In this document: positions 1 to 7,568 of the stretch, one piece after another
Numbering within the stretch: the stretch's first letter is position 1
Layout: the number at the start of each line of letters is the position of its first letter
NCBI GenBank assembly: GCA_964575425.1
Contig: CAZNRD010000050.1
Span: 1-18,963, forward strand
Direction of reading: 5' to 3'
DNA length: 18,963 bases
DNA from: DATEAV01 sp964575425
GTDB lineage: Bacteria; Chloroflexota; Anaerolineae; Anaerolineales; E44-bin32
Position numbers and translations under genes: made by a program
Notes under the pieces: generated by a model
Databases searched by the model: none
What the model was told of the DNA's origin: nothing
The model's input: only the letters and a program-made list of their open reading frames with translations

Positions 1-83
1 CGGGGACCAACCCCGCCTGCGGATTGCCCCGCGTCTTCACGGACGCAAGACATCTGACCTGGTTCAGATAGATCCGAAACACC

Positions 84-112
84 TTGACTAGGCACACCGT
101 CTGTGGTCTACT
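84..112 (+). promoter_or_regulatory. Putative sigma70 promoter of the lacI-led operon
   Basis: TTGACT at 84-89 (5 of 6 to the -35 consensus) and TCTACT at 107-112 (4 of 6 to the -10 consensus) are separated by 17 bp. This would start transcription near 118-120, inside the inverted repeat at 115-146 and about 50 bp before the regulator start. It is the only plausible promoter I see ahead of the long + strand gene run. The match is by eye. Confidence 0.5.
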
Positions 113-114
113 TG

Positions 115-146
115 TCTCGGAACCGGTTACGGTACCGGTTCCGAGA
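115..146. promoter_or_regulatory. Probable LacI-family operator: perfect 13-bp inverted repeat
   Basis: The arms TCTCGGAACCGGT (115-127) and ACCGGTTCCGAGA (134-146) are exact reverse complements around a 6-bp spacer. Inside them lie AACCGGTT (121-128) and TACCGGTT (133-140), two palindrome-like boxes with the central CG typical of LacI-family operators, with centres 12 bp apart. The site begins just after the putative -10 box and ends 23 bp before the regulator start, where bound repressor would block transcription. The likely reading is autoregulation and control of the whole downstream operon. An RNA hairpin role is possible but no T-tract follows. Confidence 0.65.
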
Positions 147-169
147 CCTGAGAGGCTGGATTCGCGCCA

Positions 170-1297
170 ATGTCGATCGGCCAGGGACGCGTGACCATCG
201 CCGACATCGCCAAGCGCGCCGGGGTGTCCAAGGCCACGGTCTCGAGGGTCTTGAACAGCAAGCCGGACGTGGACGAGTCGACGCGCCAGCGGATCCTCGC
301 GATCATCCAGGAAACCGGCTACGCCCCCAGGGTGACTGCCGTCAGCCTGGCCACCGGGCGGACGCACCTGATCGGCCTCCTCGTGCCTTCCCTCTCACGC
401 CCTTACAGCCTGGAGGTCATCCAGGGGGTCGCCGAGGGTGTGGAAGAGAGTGAGTACGAGCTGGTCCTCTACACGACGAGCCTCGCTGAGAAGAACCAGG
501 AGCTCTTCGTGGAGGTGCTGAGCAACAGTCTCACCGACGGCCTGGTGGTCCTGCTACCCCGCGACGGACTGCACAACTTGGCCCACCTGCGCACGGCGCG
601 GATGCCGGTCGTGCTTATCGACCACCGCGGCATGGCTGCCGGGCTGCCCAGTGTCACCGTTGCCAACCGCACGGCTGCCTACGAGGCCTGCCAATACCTG
701 ATCGGGCTGGGCCATCGCCGCGTGGGTTTCATCGCGGGGCTGCTGGATTTCGGTTGCAGCCGCGACCGCCTGGACGGCTACCGCTGTGCCCTTGATGAGG
801 CCGGGCTGGACGCCTCGCCCGATCTGGTGAAGACCGGCGACTTCTCTGAAGCCTCGGGGTATGCCAGGGCGATGGAGCTGCTGGCCGAGACGCCCCGTCC
901 CACAGCCATTTTCTGCTCCAACGACGAGATGGCCAGCGGCGCGCTCCGGGCCGTCCGGGCGGCGGGGCTGAGAGTCCCGGGCGATGTGTCGGTGCTCGGG
1001 TTTGACGACGTGCCCCTGGCCGCGCTGATTTTCCCCCCCCTGACGACGGTCCGGCAGCCCCTGCGGGCCATGGGCCGGAAGGCTGTTGAGATGGTCTTCC
1101 GCCAGCTTGAGGGCGGGACCATCGACCCCTTCGAGGTGGAACTGCAGACCGAGTTGGTCATCCGGGAATCCTGTGGCCAGCCGGAGGAACCCGCATCCCG
1201 GGGAGCCCCTCAATCCGGAGTCACGGGGGCGCGGAGATCTCGTGAGCTAGTTGAGTGCTCTGGCAATGTGCCAAACACGGAGGAGGTGAATGGGTGA
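170..1297 (+). CDS. LacI/GalR-family transcriptional regulator
   Basis: A 375-aa repressor-type protein, probably a sugar-responsive DNA-binding dimer that controls the following operon. Residues 8-54 form the LacI helix-turn-helix (VTIADIAKRAGVSKATVSRVLN), followed by the YAPR and AVSLATGRT hinge. The periplasmic-binding-protein-like effector domain starts at IGLLVPSL and ends near VIRES at residues 330-334, where the family normally stops. The remaining 41 residues are an unusual low-similarity tail running to the ribosome-binding site of the next gene. The start at ATG 170 has only a weak AGAGG at 151-155; GTG 191, giving MTIADIAKRAG, is a good alternative. The stop codon overlaps the start of the binding-protein gene (TGATG), suggesting translational coupling. 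The family call is secure; the inducer is unknown. Confidence 0.95.
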   Translation: MSIGQGRVTIADIAKRAGVSKATVSRVLNSKPDVDESTRQRILAIIQETGYAPRVTAVSLATGRTHLIGLLVPSLSRPYSLEVIQGVAEGVEESEYELVLYTTSLAEKNQELFVEVLSNSLTDGLVVLLPRDGLHNLAHLRTARMPVVLIDHRGMAAGLPSVTVANRTAAYEACQYLIGLGHRRVGFIAGLLDFGCSRDRLDGYRCALDEAGLDASPDLVKTGDFSEASGYARAMELLAETPRPTAIFCSNDEMASGALRAVRAAGLRVPGDVSVLGFDDVPLAALIFPPLTTVRQPLRAMGRKAVEMVFRQLEGGTIDPFEVELQTELVIRESCGQPEEPASRGAPQSGVTGARRSRELVECSGNVPNTEEVNG

Positions 1298-2580
1298 TGA
1301 TCCGGCTTTGCGCCAGGATGGTGAGCCTCTTGGTCGTGGTTCTGATGGTGCTCGTTGTTCCTCGACCGTCTGCGGGCGGCCCTGCACGAACCCTCGAGTT
1401 CTGGCACATCCATCCCCGCGGGGCCATGCGCGAGGTGCTTGACGGGGCGGTGGCTCGGTTTGAGCGGGCCAATCCCGCCATCAAGGTCAACGTGCTGACC
1501 TTCGGCATGGAAGACTTCAAGACCAAGCTGGCCGTGTCCATTAGCGGGGGCAACCCGCCTGACGTCTTCCACACGTGGGGCGGCGGGATCTTAGCGGACA
1601 TGGCCCGCCGCGGACAAGTATTGGACCTGTCCCCAGCACTCCGTGAGGGACAGTGGGGGGATCGGTTCACGAAGGCGATCCTCTCGCTGGTGTCGTTCGA
1701 CGGGAAGGCATATGCGGCGCCGGTTGAGCAGGCCGTCGTCGTCTTCTACTACAACACCGAGATCTTCATGCGCCACGGGCTGCGGCCACCGCGCACCCTC
1801 TCCGAACTGAAGGAGACCTGCACCAAGCTGCGCGGCGCCGGGATTATCCCGATCAGCCTTGGCAACGGCCCGAAATGGACGGGGTCGTTCTTCTATATGT
1901 ACCTGGTCAGCCGAATCGGCGGCCCCGCGGTCTTCGAACGGGCAGCAACCCGGCAGGGCGGGAGCTTCATTGATCCAGCATTCGTCGAGGCGGGGAAGAG
2001 AACCCTTGAGCTGGTCGACGCCGGGTGTTTCCCCGAAGGGTTCAACGGCATGAGCTACGACGAAGCGCGCGTGCTCTACGGCACGGGGCGGGCCGCGATG
2101 ATACTGATGGGCTCCTGGTTCCCGGGCGTCCTGGGAACCGAGGCGCCTGCGACGGAGCCCAAGACCCACTTCTTCCTATTCCCCACCGTCGAGGGGGGCA
2201 AGGGCAGAATTACTGATTTCGTCGGAGGGACCAACACCGCCTACGCCATCGCGGCGCGGTCGACGGCCCAGCCGGAGGCCATCGGGCTGCTGCGGGAGAT
2301 CTCGTCGGATGCGACGGTGCGCGACCTGGTGGAGGTGGCTGGCCGGCTTGTCGGAGTCAAGGTCGCCATCGAGCCCGGGAGGATGCCGCGTCTGAGCCGC
2401 CTAGTTCTCCAGGAGATGAACCGCGGCACGCACCTGCAGCTGTACTACGACACATATCTGTCGCCAACGCTGGCGCTGGCGCACCTCGACAGCCTCCAGG
2501 CGCTGTTGGCCAAGATGATCACGCCACAGGAGGCTGCCCGGCGCATGGAGGAGGCCGCCCGCCGGGAAGCCGGCCGGTAA
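1297..2580 (+). CDS. ABC sugar transporter, extracellular solute-binding protein (family 1)
   Basis: A 427-aa secreted binding protein of the SBP_bac_1 (maltose/oligosaccharide) type that would deliver a carbohydrate to the two permeases that follow. Residues 8-21 form a hydrophobic signal core, with a likely cleavage near the PSAG sequence at residues 24-27. There is no lipobox cysteine, so it is not an obvious lipoprotein. Typical family landmarks follow: the first beta strand LEFWHIHP (33-40), an FERANPAIKV-type segment, and GNPPDVFHTWGGG (85-97). I chose ATG 1297 (or GTG 1294), which sits after AGGAGG at 1281-1286; starting further upstream would include that ribosome site. The ligand cannot be read from sequence; the operon suggests a glycoside or oligosaccharide. 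Confidence 0.93.
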   Translation: MIRLCARMVSLLVVVLMVLVVPRPSAGGPARTLEFWHIHPRGAMREVLDGAVARFERANPAIKVNVLTFGMEDFKTKLAVSISGGNPPDVFHTWGGGILADMARRGQVLDLSPALREGQWGDRFTKAILSLVSFDGKAYAAPVEQAVVVFYYNTEIFMRHGLRPPRTLSELKETCTKLRGAGIIPISLGNGPKWTGSFFYMYLVSRIGGPAVFERAATRQGGSFIDPAFVEAGKRTLELVDAGCFPEGFNGMSYDEARVLYGTGRAAMILMGSWFPGVLGTEAPATEPKTHFFLFPTVEGGKGRITDFVGGTNTAYAIAARSTAQPEAIGLLREISSDATVRDLVEVAGRLVGVKVAIEPGRMPRLSRLVLQEMNRGTHLQLYYDTYLSPTLALAHLDSLQALLAKMITPQEAARRMEEAARREAGR

Positions 2581-2592
2581 CCTACGCGAGAG

Positions 2593-2628
2593 CCTGGTCG
2601 GCGGGGCCGGATTGCCCTGCCGGCCAGG
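2593..2628 (+). other. Strong intercistronic stem-loop between binding protein and permease
   Basis: Bases 2593-2606 pair with 2615-2628 in a 14-bp stem with two G-U wobbles and an 8-nt loop. No U-tract follows, so it is not a classical intrinsic terminator. Its place, 12 bp after the binding-protein stop and 15 bp before the permease start, matches the RNA structures that protect upstream mRNA and let binding protein outnumber permease. That role is inferred by analogy with malE-malF-type operons. Confidence 0.6.
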
Positions 2629-2643
2629 TCCTCCAACAGCTCG

Positions 2644-3519
2644 ATGCCGAGGCTGGAAGAGCGCTCTACATACCTCACCTTCATGGTTCCGGCGGTCGCC
2701 GTGTATGCCGGGATTGTGGTGATCCCCGTCTTCTACGTGCTCTACATTGCCCTCCACCAGTGGGACGGCCTGGGAGCGATCCAGTTCATCGGCCTGCACA
2801 ACTTCGCGCGGATTGTCCAGGATCGTGTCTTCTGGCAAGCGCTGCGGAACAACATTACGCTGATCGCTGCATCCGTCCTGGTGGAGCTGCCGCTGGCCTT
2901 GGCCCTGGCGCTGGCGGTCACAGGGGTCAGACGGGGCCGGCTGTTATTCAGGACCGTGCTCTTCGCCCCCCTGGTTATCTCCATCGTGGCCTCGGGTTTT
3001 CTCTGGGTGTTCTTCTACAACCCGGTCTTTGGGCCGCTGAACACGCTGCTCCGCGAGATCGGGCTGAGCGGATGGGCCCGCGGATGGCTGGGGGAGCCGT
3101 CCACGGCGCTGTGGGCGGTCATAGGCACGATCGTGTGGAGGCACACGGGTTTCCACATGGTGCTGTTCATCGCCGCCATTGAGACCATTCCGGAGGAGCT
3201 ATACGAGGCCGCCCGGGTCGACGGCGCCAGCGGGTGGCGGCTGACGCGCTACATCACCCTGCCTCTGCTCGTCATGCCGGCGAAGATCGCCGCGATCCTG
3301 GCTATTGTGGGATCCCTTAAGTACTTTGACCTGATATGGGTCATGACCGGAGGCGGCCCGGCGCACACCACGGAGCTCCTTGCCACGCACATGTACACCC
3401 AGACCTTCCGGACCTTCCAGATGGGCTACGGGGCGGCCCTGGCCTCGGTACTGTTCCTGCTCGCGTTTGTGGTGACCGTCTTGTTCCTGGCTGCTACGCG
3501 GGGGCGGGCAGAGACATGA
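2644..3519 (+). CDS. ABC sugar transporter permease 1 (MalF/UgpA type)
   Basis: A 291-aa inner-membrane permease, one half of the translocation channel for the sugar captured by the binding protein upstream. Several hydrophobic segments are visible, starting at residues 12-36 and including 72-93, 105-125 and 155-178. The EAA loop that contacts the ATPase is present (EELYEAARVDGASGWRLTRY, from residue 184), as is the family motif GGGPAHTTELL. The ATG at 2644 lacks a clear Shine-Dalgarno sequence; ATG 2683 would cut into the first membrane segment, so 2644 is preferred. Weak initiation plus the preceding hairpin may lower permease output. The stop overlaps the next start (ATGA), as expected for partners made in equal amounts. 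Confidence 0.93.
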   Translation: MPRLEERSTYLTFMVPAVAVYAGIVVIPVFYVLYIALHQWDGLGAIQFIGLHNFARIVQDRVFWQALRNNITLIAASVLVELPLALALALAVTGVRRGRLLFRTVLFAPLVISIVASGFLWVFFYNPVFGPLNTLLREIGLSGWARGWLGEPSTALWAVIGTIVWRHTGFHMVLFIAAIETIPEELYEAARVDGASGWRLTRYITLPLLVMPAKIAAILAIVGSLKYFDLIWVMTGGGPAHTTELLATHMYTQTFRTFQMGYGAALASVLFLLAFVVTVLFLAATRGRAET

Positions 3520-4400
3520 TCGGCTGGAACGGACTGCGCCTTCCGACCCGGGCGCAGCGCCGCCTCGAGGCGCCCACCAGAGATGCTCTGGCGCTGGGCT
3601 GCAGGACGGCATTCCTGCTGGTCGCGTCACTTGTGGCCGGCTACCCGCTGCTCTGGCTCCTCTACACCGCATTCAAGAGCAATCCAGAAATCTTCGCGAA
3701 CGTCTGGGGCCTCCCCCAGCGGCTGAACCTTGAGAACTTCAGAGAGGTGTGGGGGCGGGGACTTTTCAGCCGGTACTACCTCAACAGCCTGATCGTCACA
3801 GCCTGTTCGGTCGGCGCCATTCTGGTCATCGGTAGCCTCGCCGGCTATGCCCTGGCGCGCGCGCGCTTGCGATGGAAGGAACCTGTCTACCTGGCCTTTC
3901 TGGCAGGGATGATGATGCCCCCCCATGTGGTTCTAATCCCCCTCTACGTCATGCTGCGCCGTGCCGGGATCCTGGACACCTACCTGGCCCTAGTGCTGCC
4001 GTACGTGGCCTTCGGGCTGCCCGTGGCCATCTTTGTATTCCGGGGATTCTTCGAGGAGGTTCCCCGGGAACTGGAAGAGGCCGCCCGCATGGATGGGTGC
4101 TCAACCTCGAGGATCTTCTGGTGGATCGTAGTCCCGGTCTCCAGGCCGGCCTTCGCCACTGTGGCCATCTACAGCGCCATCACGGTCTGGAACGAGTTCG
4201 TCTTCGCGCTGACCTTCATAAGCAACCCGCGGCTGCGGACGATCCCTGTCGGCCTGATGGATTTCAAGGGCCTCTACTCAGCAGACATCGCGCTGACCAT
4301 GACAGCTCTGGCCACGGCCACCATCCCGCTCCTTCTGGTCTACATCGCCGCCCAGCGGCACATAATCAAGGGGCTGACTGCCGGTGCGCTGCGCGGATAG
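3516..4400 (+). CDS. ABC sugar transporter permease 2 (MalG/UgpE type)
   Basis: A 294-aa membrane protein, the second permease of the carbohydrate importer. The start at 3516 overlaps the stop of the first permease by four bases, so the two are translationally coupled. The N-terminal 27 residues are hydrophilic, then come membrane segments near 31-50, 92-114, 126-145, 155-176 and further ones. The EAA loop (EELEEAARMDGCSTSRIFWW, from residue 185) and a WNEFVFAL segment are typical of the MalG family. No ATP-binding subunit follows. In many Gram-positive and related bacteria one MsmX/UgpC-like ATPase encoded elsewhere serves several such importers, and that is the likely arrangement here. Confidence 0.93.
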   Translation: MIGWNGLRLPTRAQRRLEAPTRDALALGCRTAFLLVASLVAGYPLLWLLYTAFKSNPEIFANVWGLPQRLNLENFREVWGRGLFSRYYLNSLIVTACSVGAILVIGSLAGYALARARLRWKEPVYLAFLAGMMMPPHVVLIPLYVMLRRAGILDTYLALVLPYVAFGLPVAIFVFRGFFEEVPRELEEAARMDGCSTSRIFWWIVVPVSRPAFATVAIYSAITVWNEFVFALTFISNPRLRTIPVGLMDFKGLYSADIALTMTALATATIPLLLVYIAAQRHIIKGLTAGALRG

Positions 4401-4448
4401 GACCTTGCTGGGACGCAAACCCGAGAGCCCGGAGAGGGGGAACCCGCT

Positions 4449-5468
4449 GTGAAGGCGGCGGTGCTGACGGCTCCCCACGAGCTGGCCATCGCGGAGCACC
4501 AGGTTCCCGAAGTGGGCGAGAAGGGAGTTCTCATCCGCGTGCGGGCGACCGGCGTCTGCGGTTCGGATCTCCACACCTATCGCGGCCGCCATCCCTTCCG
4601 CAAACCCCCCGTCGTCCTGGGCCACGAGGCTGCCGGAGAGGTCATCCAGGTCGGCCCGGCTGCTTCGGGCGTTCGGGTCGGAGACCGGGTCACGGTTGAG
4701 CCCCAGGAGTCCTGCGGGAGGTGCAATCTGTGCCAGAGCGGCGAGTACAACCTCTGTCCCGAGAAGCGCGTGCCGGGAACCCGGGGTTGGGTCGGCAGCT
4801 TCGCCGAGTACTTCTGGGCGCCAGCGGACCGTGTGTACCCGATCCCCGACGGCCTGGACTGGGATGTCGCCGCCCTGGCTGAGCCGCTGGCGGTCGGCCT
4901 CCACGCGGCCCGGGTCGCACAGGTGGGACCGGGTGATCGGGTGGCGATCCTGGGTGCAGGGAGCATCGGGCTGTCTGCGCTACTGGCAGCGCGGCTGCTC
5001 GGCGCCGACCGCGTGGCCGCCACCGACATCGCGCCGCGCAAGCTCGCTCTGGTGGAGGCCCTGGGCGGCGCGCCGGTGGACGCGCGATCTGACCCGGTGT
5101 CCGGGGCGGTCCGGGCGCTGGGCTGTCAGGCCGACGCGGTGGTGGTGACCGCAGAGTATCCTGGGATGCTGACCGACGCGGTCAGGATCGTGGCCCCGCG
5201 CGGGCGCGTCAGCGTCGTCAGCCTCTTCGAGGACGCGGCCCGGTGGGATCCGAATCCCCTCGTCATCGGGGAGCGATACCTTTGCGGCTCGATGGTGTAC
5301 ACGCGCACCGACTACGACGCCGTGCTCTCGGCCCTCGCCCAGGGCTCCATGCGCCCTCAGACGCTCATCACGCACCGCCTCCCGCTGGAGGAAGCGCCCC
5401 GCGCGCTTGCCATGCTGGACCAGGGGGAAGGCGGCCCGGTGAAGATCATGCTGCTGCCAGTGGAGTAG
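4449..5468 (+). CDS. Zinc-dependent medium-chain alcohol dehydrogenase (sorbitol/threonine dehydrogenase-like)
   Basis: A 339-aa cytosolic MDR-family dehydrogenase, likely oxidising a secondary alcohol of a sugar or polyol with NAD. Catalytic zinc ligands are visible as C37 (GVCGSDLH), H59-E60 (GHEAAG) and E145 (AEPL). The four structural-zinc cysteines are C89, C92, C95 and C103. The Rossmann motif GAGSIG lies at 169-174, and D193 at the end of the second strand favours NAD over NADP. GTG 4449 is the start, preceded by GGAGAGGGGG at 4431-4440. It lies 48 bp after the permease and 4 bp before the SDR. Substrate is not determinable; L-iditol/sorbitol, threonine and galactitol dehydrogenases are all relatives. 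Confidence 0.92.
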   Translation: MKAAVLTAPHELAIAEHQVPEVGEKGVLIRVRATGVCGSDLHTYRGRHPFRKPPVVLGHEAAGEVIQVGPAASGVRVGDRVTVEPQESCGRCNLCQSGEYNLCPEKRVPGTRGWVGSFAEYFWAPADRVYPIPDGLDWDVAALAEPLAVGLHAARVAQVGPGDRVAILGAGSIGLSALLAARLLGADRVAATDIAPRKLALVEALGGAPVDARSDPVSGAVRALGCQADAVVVTAEYPGMLTDAVRIVAPRGRVSVVSLFEDAARWDPNPLVIGERYLCGSMVYTRTDYDAVLSALAQGSMRPQTLITHRLPLEEAPRALAMLDQGEGGPVKIMLLPVE

Positions 5469-5472
5469 GACC

Positions 5473-6243
5473 ATGTCGAGGACCGCACCGTCAATGTCGA
5501 TCGAAGGGCGCCGCGCTCTGGTCACGGGCGGGGGCCGCGGTATCGGCGCAGCAGTGGCCCTGGCCCTGGCCGAGGCAGGGGCGGACATAGCGGTGGCAGG
5601 GCGCACCCTCGCGGATCTGGAGGGAGTGGCGGGGCGTGTGAGGGACCTGGGCAGGAAGAGCGTGGCCGTCCGGAGCGACGTGACGCGCGTACTCGAGGTT
5701 GAGCAGATGGTGGCGGAGGCCGAGGCATCGCTGGGCCCGCTGGACATCCTGGTCAACAACGCTGGCATCAACATCCCACGCCCCGCCCTGGAGGTCACGG
5801 AAGAGGACTGGGACCGGATTCTCGACACGAACCTCAAGGGCGTGTTCTTCTGTGCCCAGGCGGCGGGCCAGCGCATGGTCGCCCGGGGTCACGGGCGGAT
5901 CATCAACATCGCCTCCCAGATGGCTTTCGTTGGGTTCTTCCACCGGGCCGCCTACTGCGCCAGCAAGGCGGGGGTCGTCAACCTTACACGGGCGCTCGCG
6001 ATCGAGTGGGCTACCCACGGCGTCACCGTCAACGCCGTCGCGCCCACCTTCGTAGAGACACCAATGACACGGCCGATGTTCGAGGAGTCGTGGTTCAAGG
6101 AGGAGGTCATGCGCCGCATCCCAATGGGGCGCATGGCACAGCCATCGGATGTGGTGGGCGCCGTGGTATTCCTGGCGTCGGATGCGGCGGCCATGATCAC
6201 CGGCCACACGATCCTGGTAGACGGTGGATGGGTGGCCTGGTAG
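5473..6243 (+). CDS. Short-chain dehydrogenase/reductase (SDR)
   Basis: A 256-aa classical SDR, an NAD(P)-dependent alcohol/ketone oxidoreductase. The cofactor motif TGGGRGIG is at 18-25, NNAG at 95-98, and the catalytic set N120, S148, Y161 and K165 (YCASK) is complete. The C-terminal ITGHTILVDGGW is standard. R44 after the second strand (AGRT) would fit NADP but does not settle it. The gene begins 4 bp after the zinc dehydrogenase; ATG 5494, 21 bp in, is an alternative start. Its position between two other dehydrogenases suggests successive steps on one polyol, or an oxidation/reduction pair that inverts a stereocentre. Sugar and gluconate 5-dehydrogenases and FabG-like reductases share this fold, so the substrate is open. 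Confidence 0.92.
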   Translation: MSRTAPSMSIEGRRALVTGGGRGIGAAVALALAEAGADIAVAGRTLADLEGVAGRVRDLGRKSVAVRSDVTRVLEVEQMVAEAEASLGPLDILVNNAGINIPRPALEVTEEDWDRILDTNLKGVFFCAQAAGQRMVARGHGRIINIASQMAFVGFFHRAAYCASKAGVVNLTRALAIEWATHGVTVNAVAPTFVETPMTRPMFEESWFKEEVMRRIPMGRMAQPSDVVGAVVFLASDAAAMITGHTILVDGGWVAW

Positions 6244-6267
6244 GCCGCCAGAAGGGACGGGCAGAGC

Positions 6268-7560
6268 ATGCGGGAGTACCTTAAGCGGGCTCAGGAGCGG
6301 ACAGAGGCAGACCGCCGGCAGATCGAGGAGACGGTCCGGGGAATCCTGGAGCACGTCCGGCGTGACGGGGATGCGGCTGTCCGGGAGTACTCGCGCCGGT
6401 TCGATGGCTGGGATCCGCCTCGATTTCGCGTCGATCCCGGTGCCGTGGAGGAGGCTCGTCGGGCGCTGCCATCCACGCTGCTGGATGACATGGAGTTCTC
6501 GGCGCACCAGATCCGCGAGTTCGCGCGGCGCCAACGGGAAACCATGGCAGAGATCGAGGTGGAGACGCTCCCAGGCGTGATCCTGGGGCAGCGGCACATT
6601 CCTGTCGCGTCGGTCGGTGCCTATGTGCCGGGCGGCCGCTATGCTCTCGTCGCCTCCGCCTTCATGAGCATCATTCCCGCCAGGGTGGCAGGGGCAGAGC
6701 GTGTCATCGTGTGCGCGCCCCCGAAGGGGGCAGGGATCTATCCGGCCGCGCTGGTGGCCATGGCGATCTCGGGGGCGGATGAGATCTACTGTCTGGGAGG
6801 CGTGCAGGCGATCGCCGCGCTGGCCTACGGGACCTCTGAGGTCGAGCCGGTGGACATGGTTGTCGGGCCCGGAAACCAGTACGTGGTAGAGGCCAAGCGC
6901 GAGTTGTTTGGGGTGGTTGGAATCGATCTGCTGGCGGGCCCGACCGAGATCCTGGTGATCGCCGACGACACGGCCGATCCCTTCGTCGTCGCCGCTGACT
7001 TGCTGGGGCAGGCGGAGCACGACCCATGTTCCCCTGCCGTGCTCGTCGCGCTGGACCGCCGGCTCGGCCTGCGCGTCCTTGAGGAGGTGGAACGCATCCT
7101 ACCGACACTGCCCACGCGAGAGGTCGCGGCTGCGGCCTGGGGACAGAACGGCGAGGTGATCGTGGTCGACTCGGAAGAGGAAGCGGCGCAGGTTGCCGAC
7201 GAGTATGCACCGGAGCACCTGGAGGTCCAGACGCAGGACCCTGCCTGGTTCCTGCGTCGCCTGCGCAACTACGGCACCCTGCTCCTGGGAGAGGAAGCGA
7301 CGGTCGCCTATTCCGACAAGACCATCGGGACCAACCACATCCTGCCCACCGGCCGGTCGGCCCGCTTCACCGGCGGGCTGTGGGTGGGCAAGTTCTTGAA
7401 GACCGTGACCTATCAGCGGCTCACACGCGAGGCCAGCCTGCGCGTGGCTCCCAGGGCCGCTTCCGTATCAGAGGCCGAGGGCATGCTCGCGCATGCGTTC
7501 ACGGCCAGGATTCGGGTGGCCCGTTATCAGGCAGAAGGTTTCTCCCGGTCAGAGGACTGA
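6268..7560 (+). CDS. Histidinol dehydrogenase-family enzyme, probably a catabolic alcohol-to-acid dehydrogenase
   Basis: A 430-aa HisD-family protein. HisD enzymes carry out a four-electron, NAD-linked oxidation of a primary alcohol to a carboxylate. By recalled alignment with E. coli HisD, the zinc ligands are Q248, H251, D350 and H409, and the general acid/base pair is E316-H317 (YAPEHLE); all are present. The segment after GTNHILPT reads RFTGGLWVGKFLKT, which I associate with paralogues such as sulfopropanediol 3-dehydrogenase HpsN rather than biosynthetic HisD. No other his gene is nearby, and the neighbours are two sugar/polyol dehydrogenases, a transporter and a glycosidase. The likely job is therefore oxidation of a catabolic alcohol to an acid. 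Automatic naming as hisD would probably be wrong. The substrate is unknown. Confidence 0.88.
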   Translation: MREYLKRAQERTEADRRQIEETVRGILEHVRRDGDAAVREYSRRFDGWDPPRFRVDPGAVEEARRALPSTLLDDMEFSAHQIREFARRQRETMAEIEVETLPGVILGQRHIPVASVGAYVPGGRYALVASAFMSIIPARVAGAERVIVCAPPKGAGIYPAALVAMAISGADEIYCLGGVQAIAALAYGTSEVEPVDMVVGPGNQYVVEAKRELFGVVGIDLLAGPTEILVIADDTADPFVVAADLLGQAEHDPCSPAVLVALDRRLGLRVLEEVERILPTLPTREVAAAAWGQNGEVIVVDSEEEAAQVADEYAPEHLEVQTQDPAWFLRRLRNYGTLLLGEEATVAYSDKTIGTNHILPTGRSARFTGGLWVGKFLKTVTYQRLTREASLRVAPRAASVSEAEGMLAHAFTARIRVARYQAEGFSRSED

Positions 7561-7568
7561 CACGCCTG

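Noticed and set aside
5491..7020. 509-codon open frame on the minus strand
   Set aside because: It lies opposite the SDR and HisD-like genes, which have full motif sets. Its translation is rich in H, R, G and D without any family motif, as expected for an antisense shadow in GC-rich DNA.
6268..7560. Reading this gene as biosynthetic hisD
   Set aside because: No other histidine gene is present, and the sequence after GTNHILPT resembles catabolic paralogues; the operon is for carbohydrate use.
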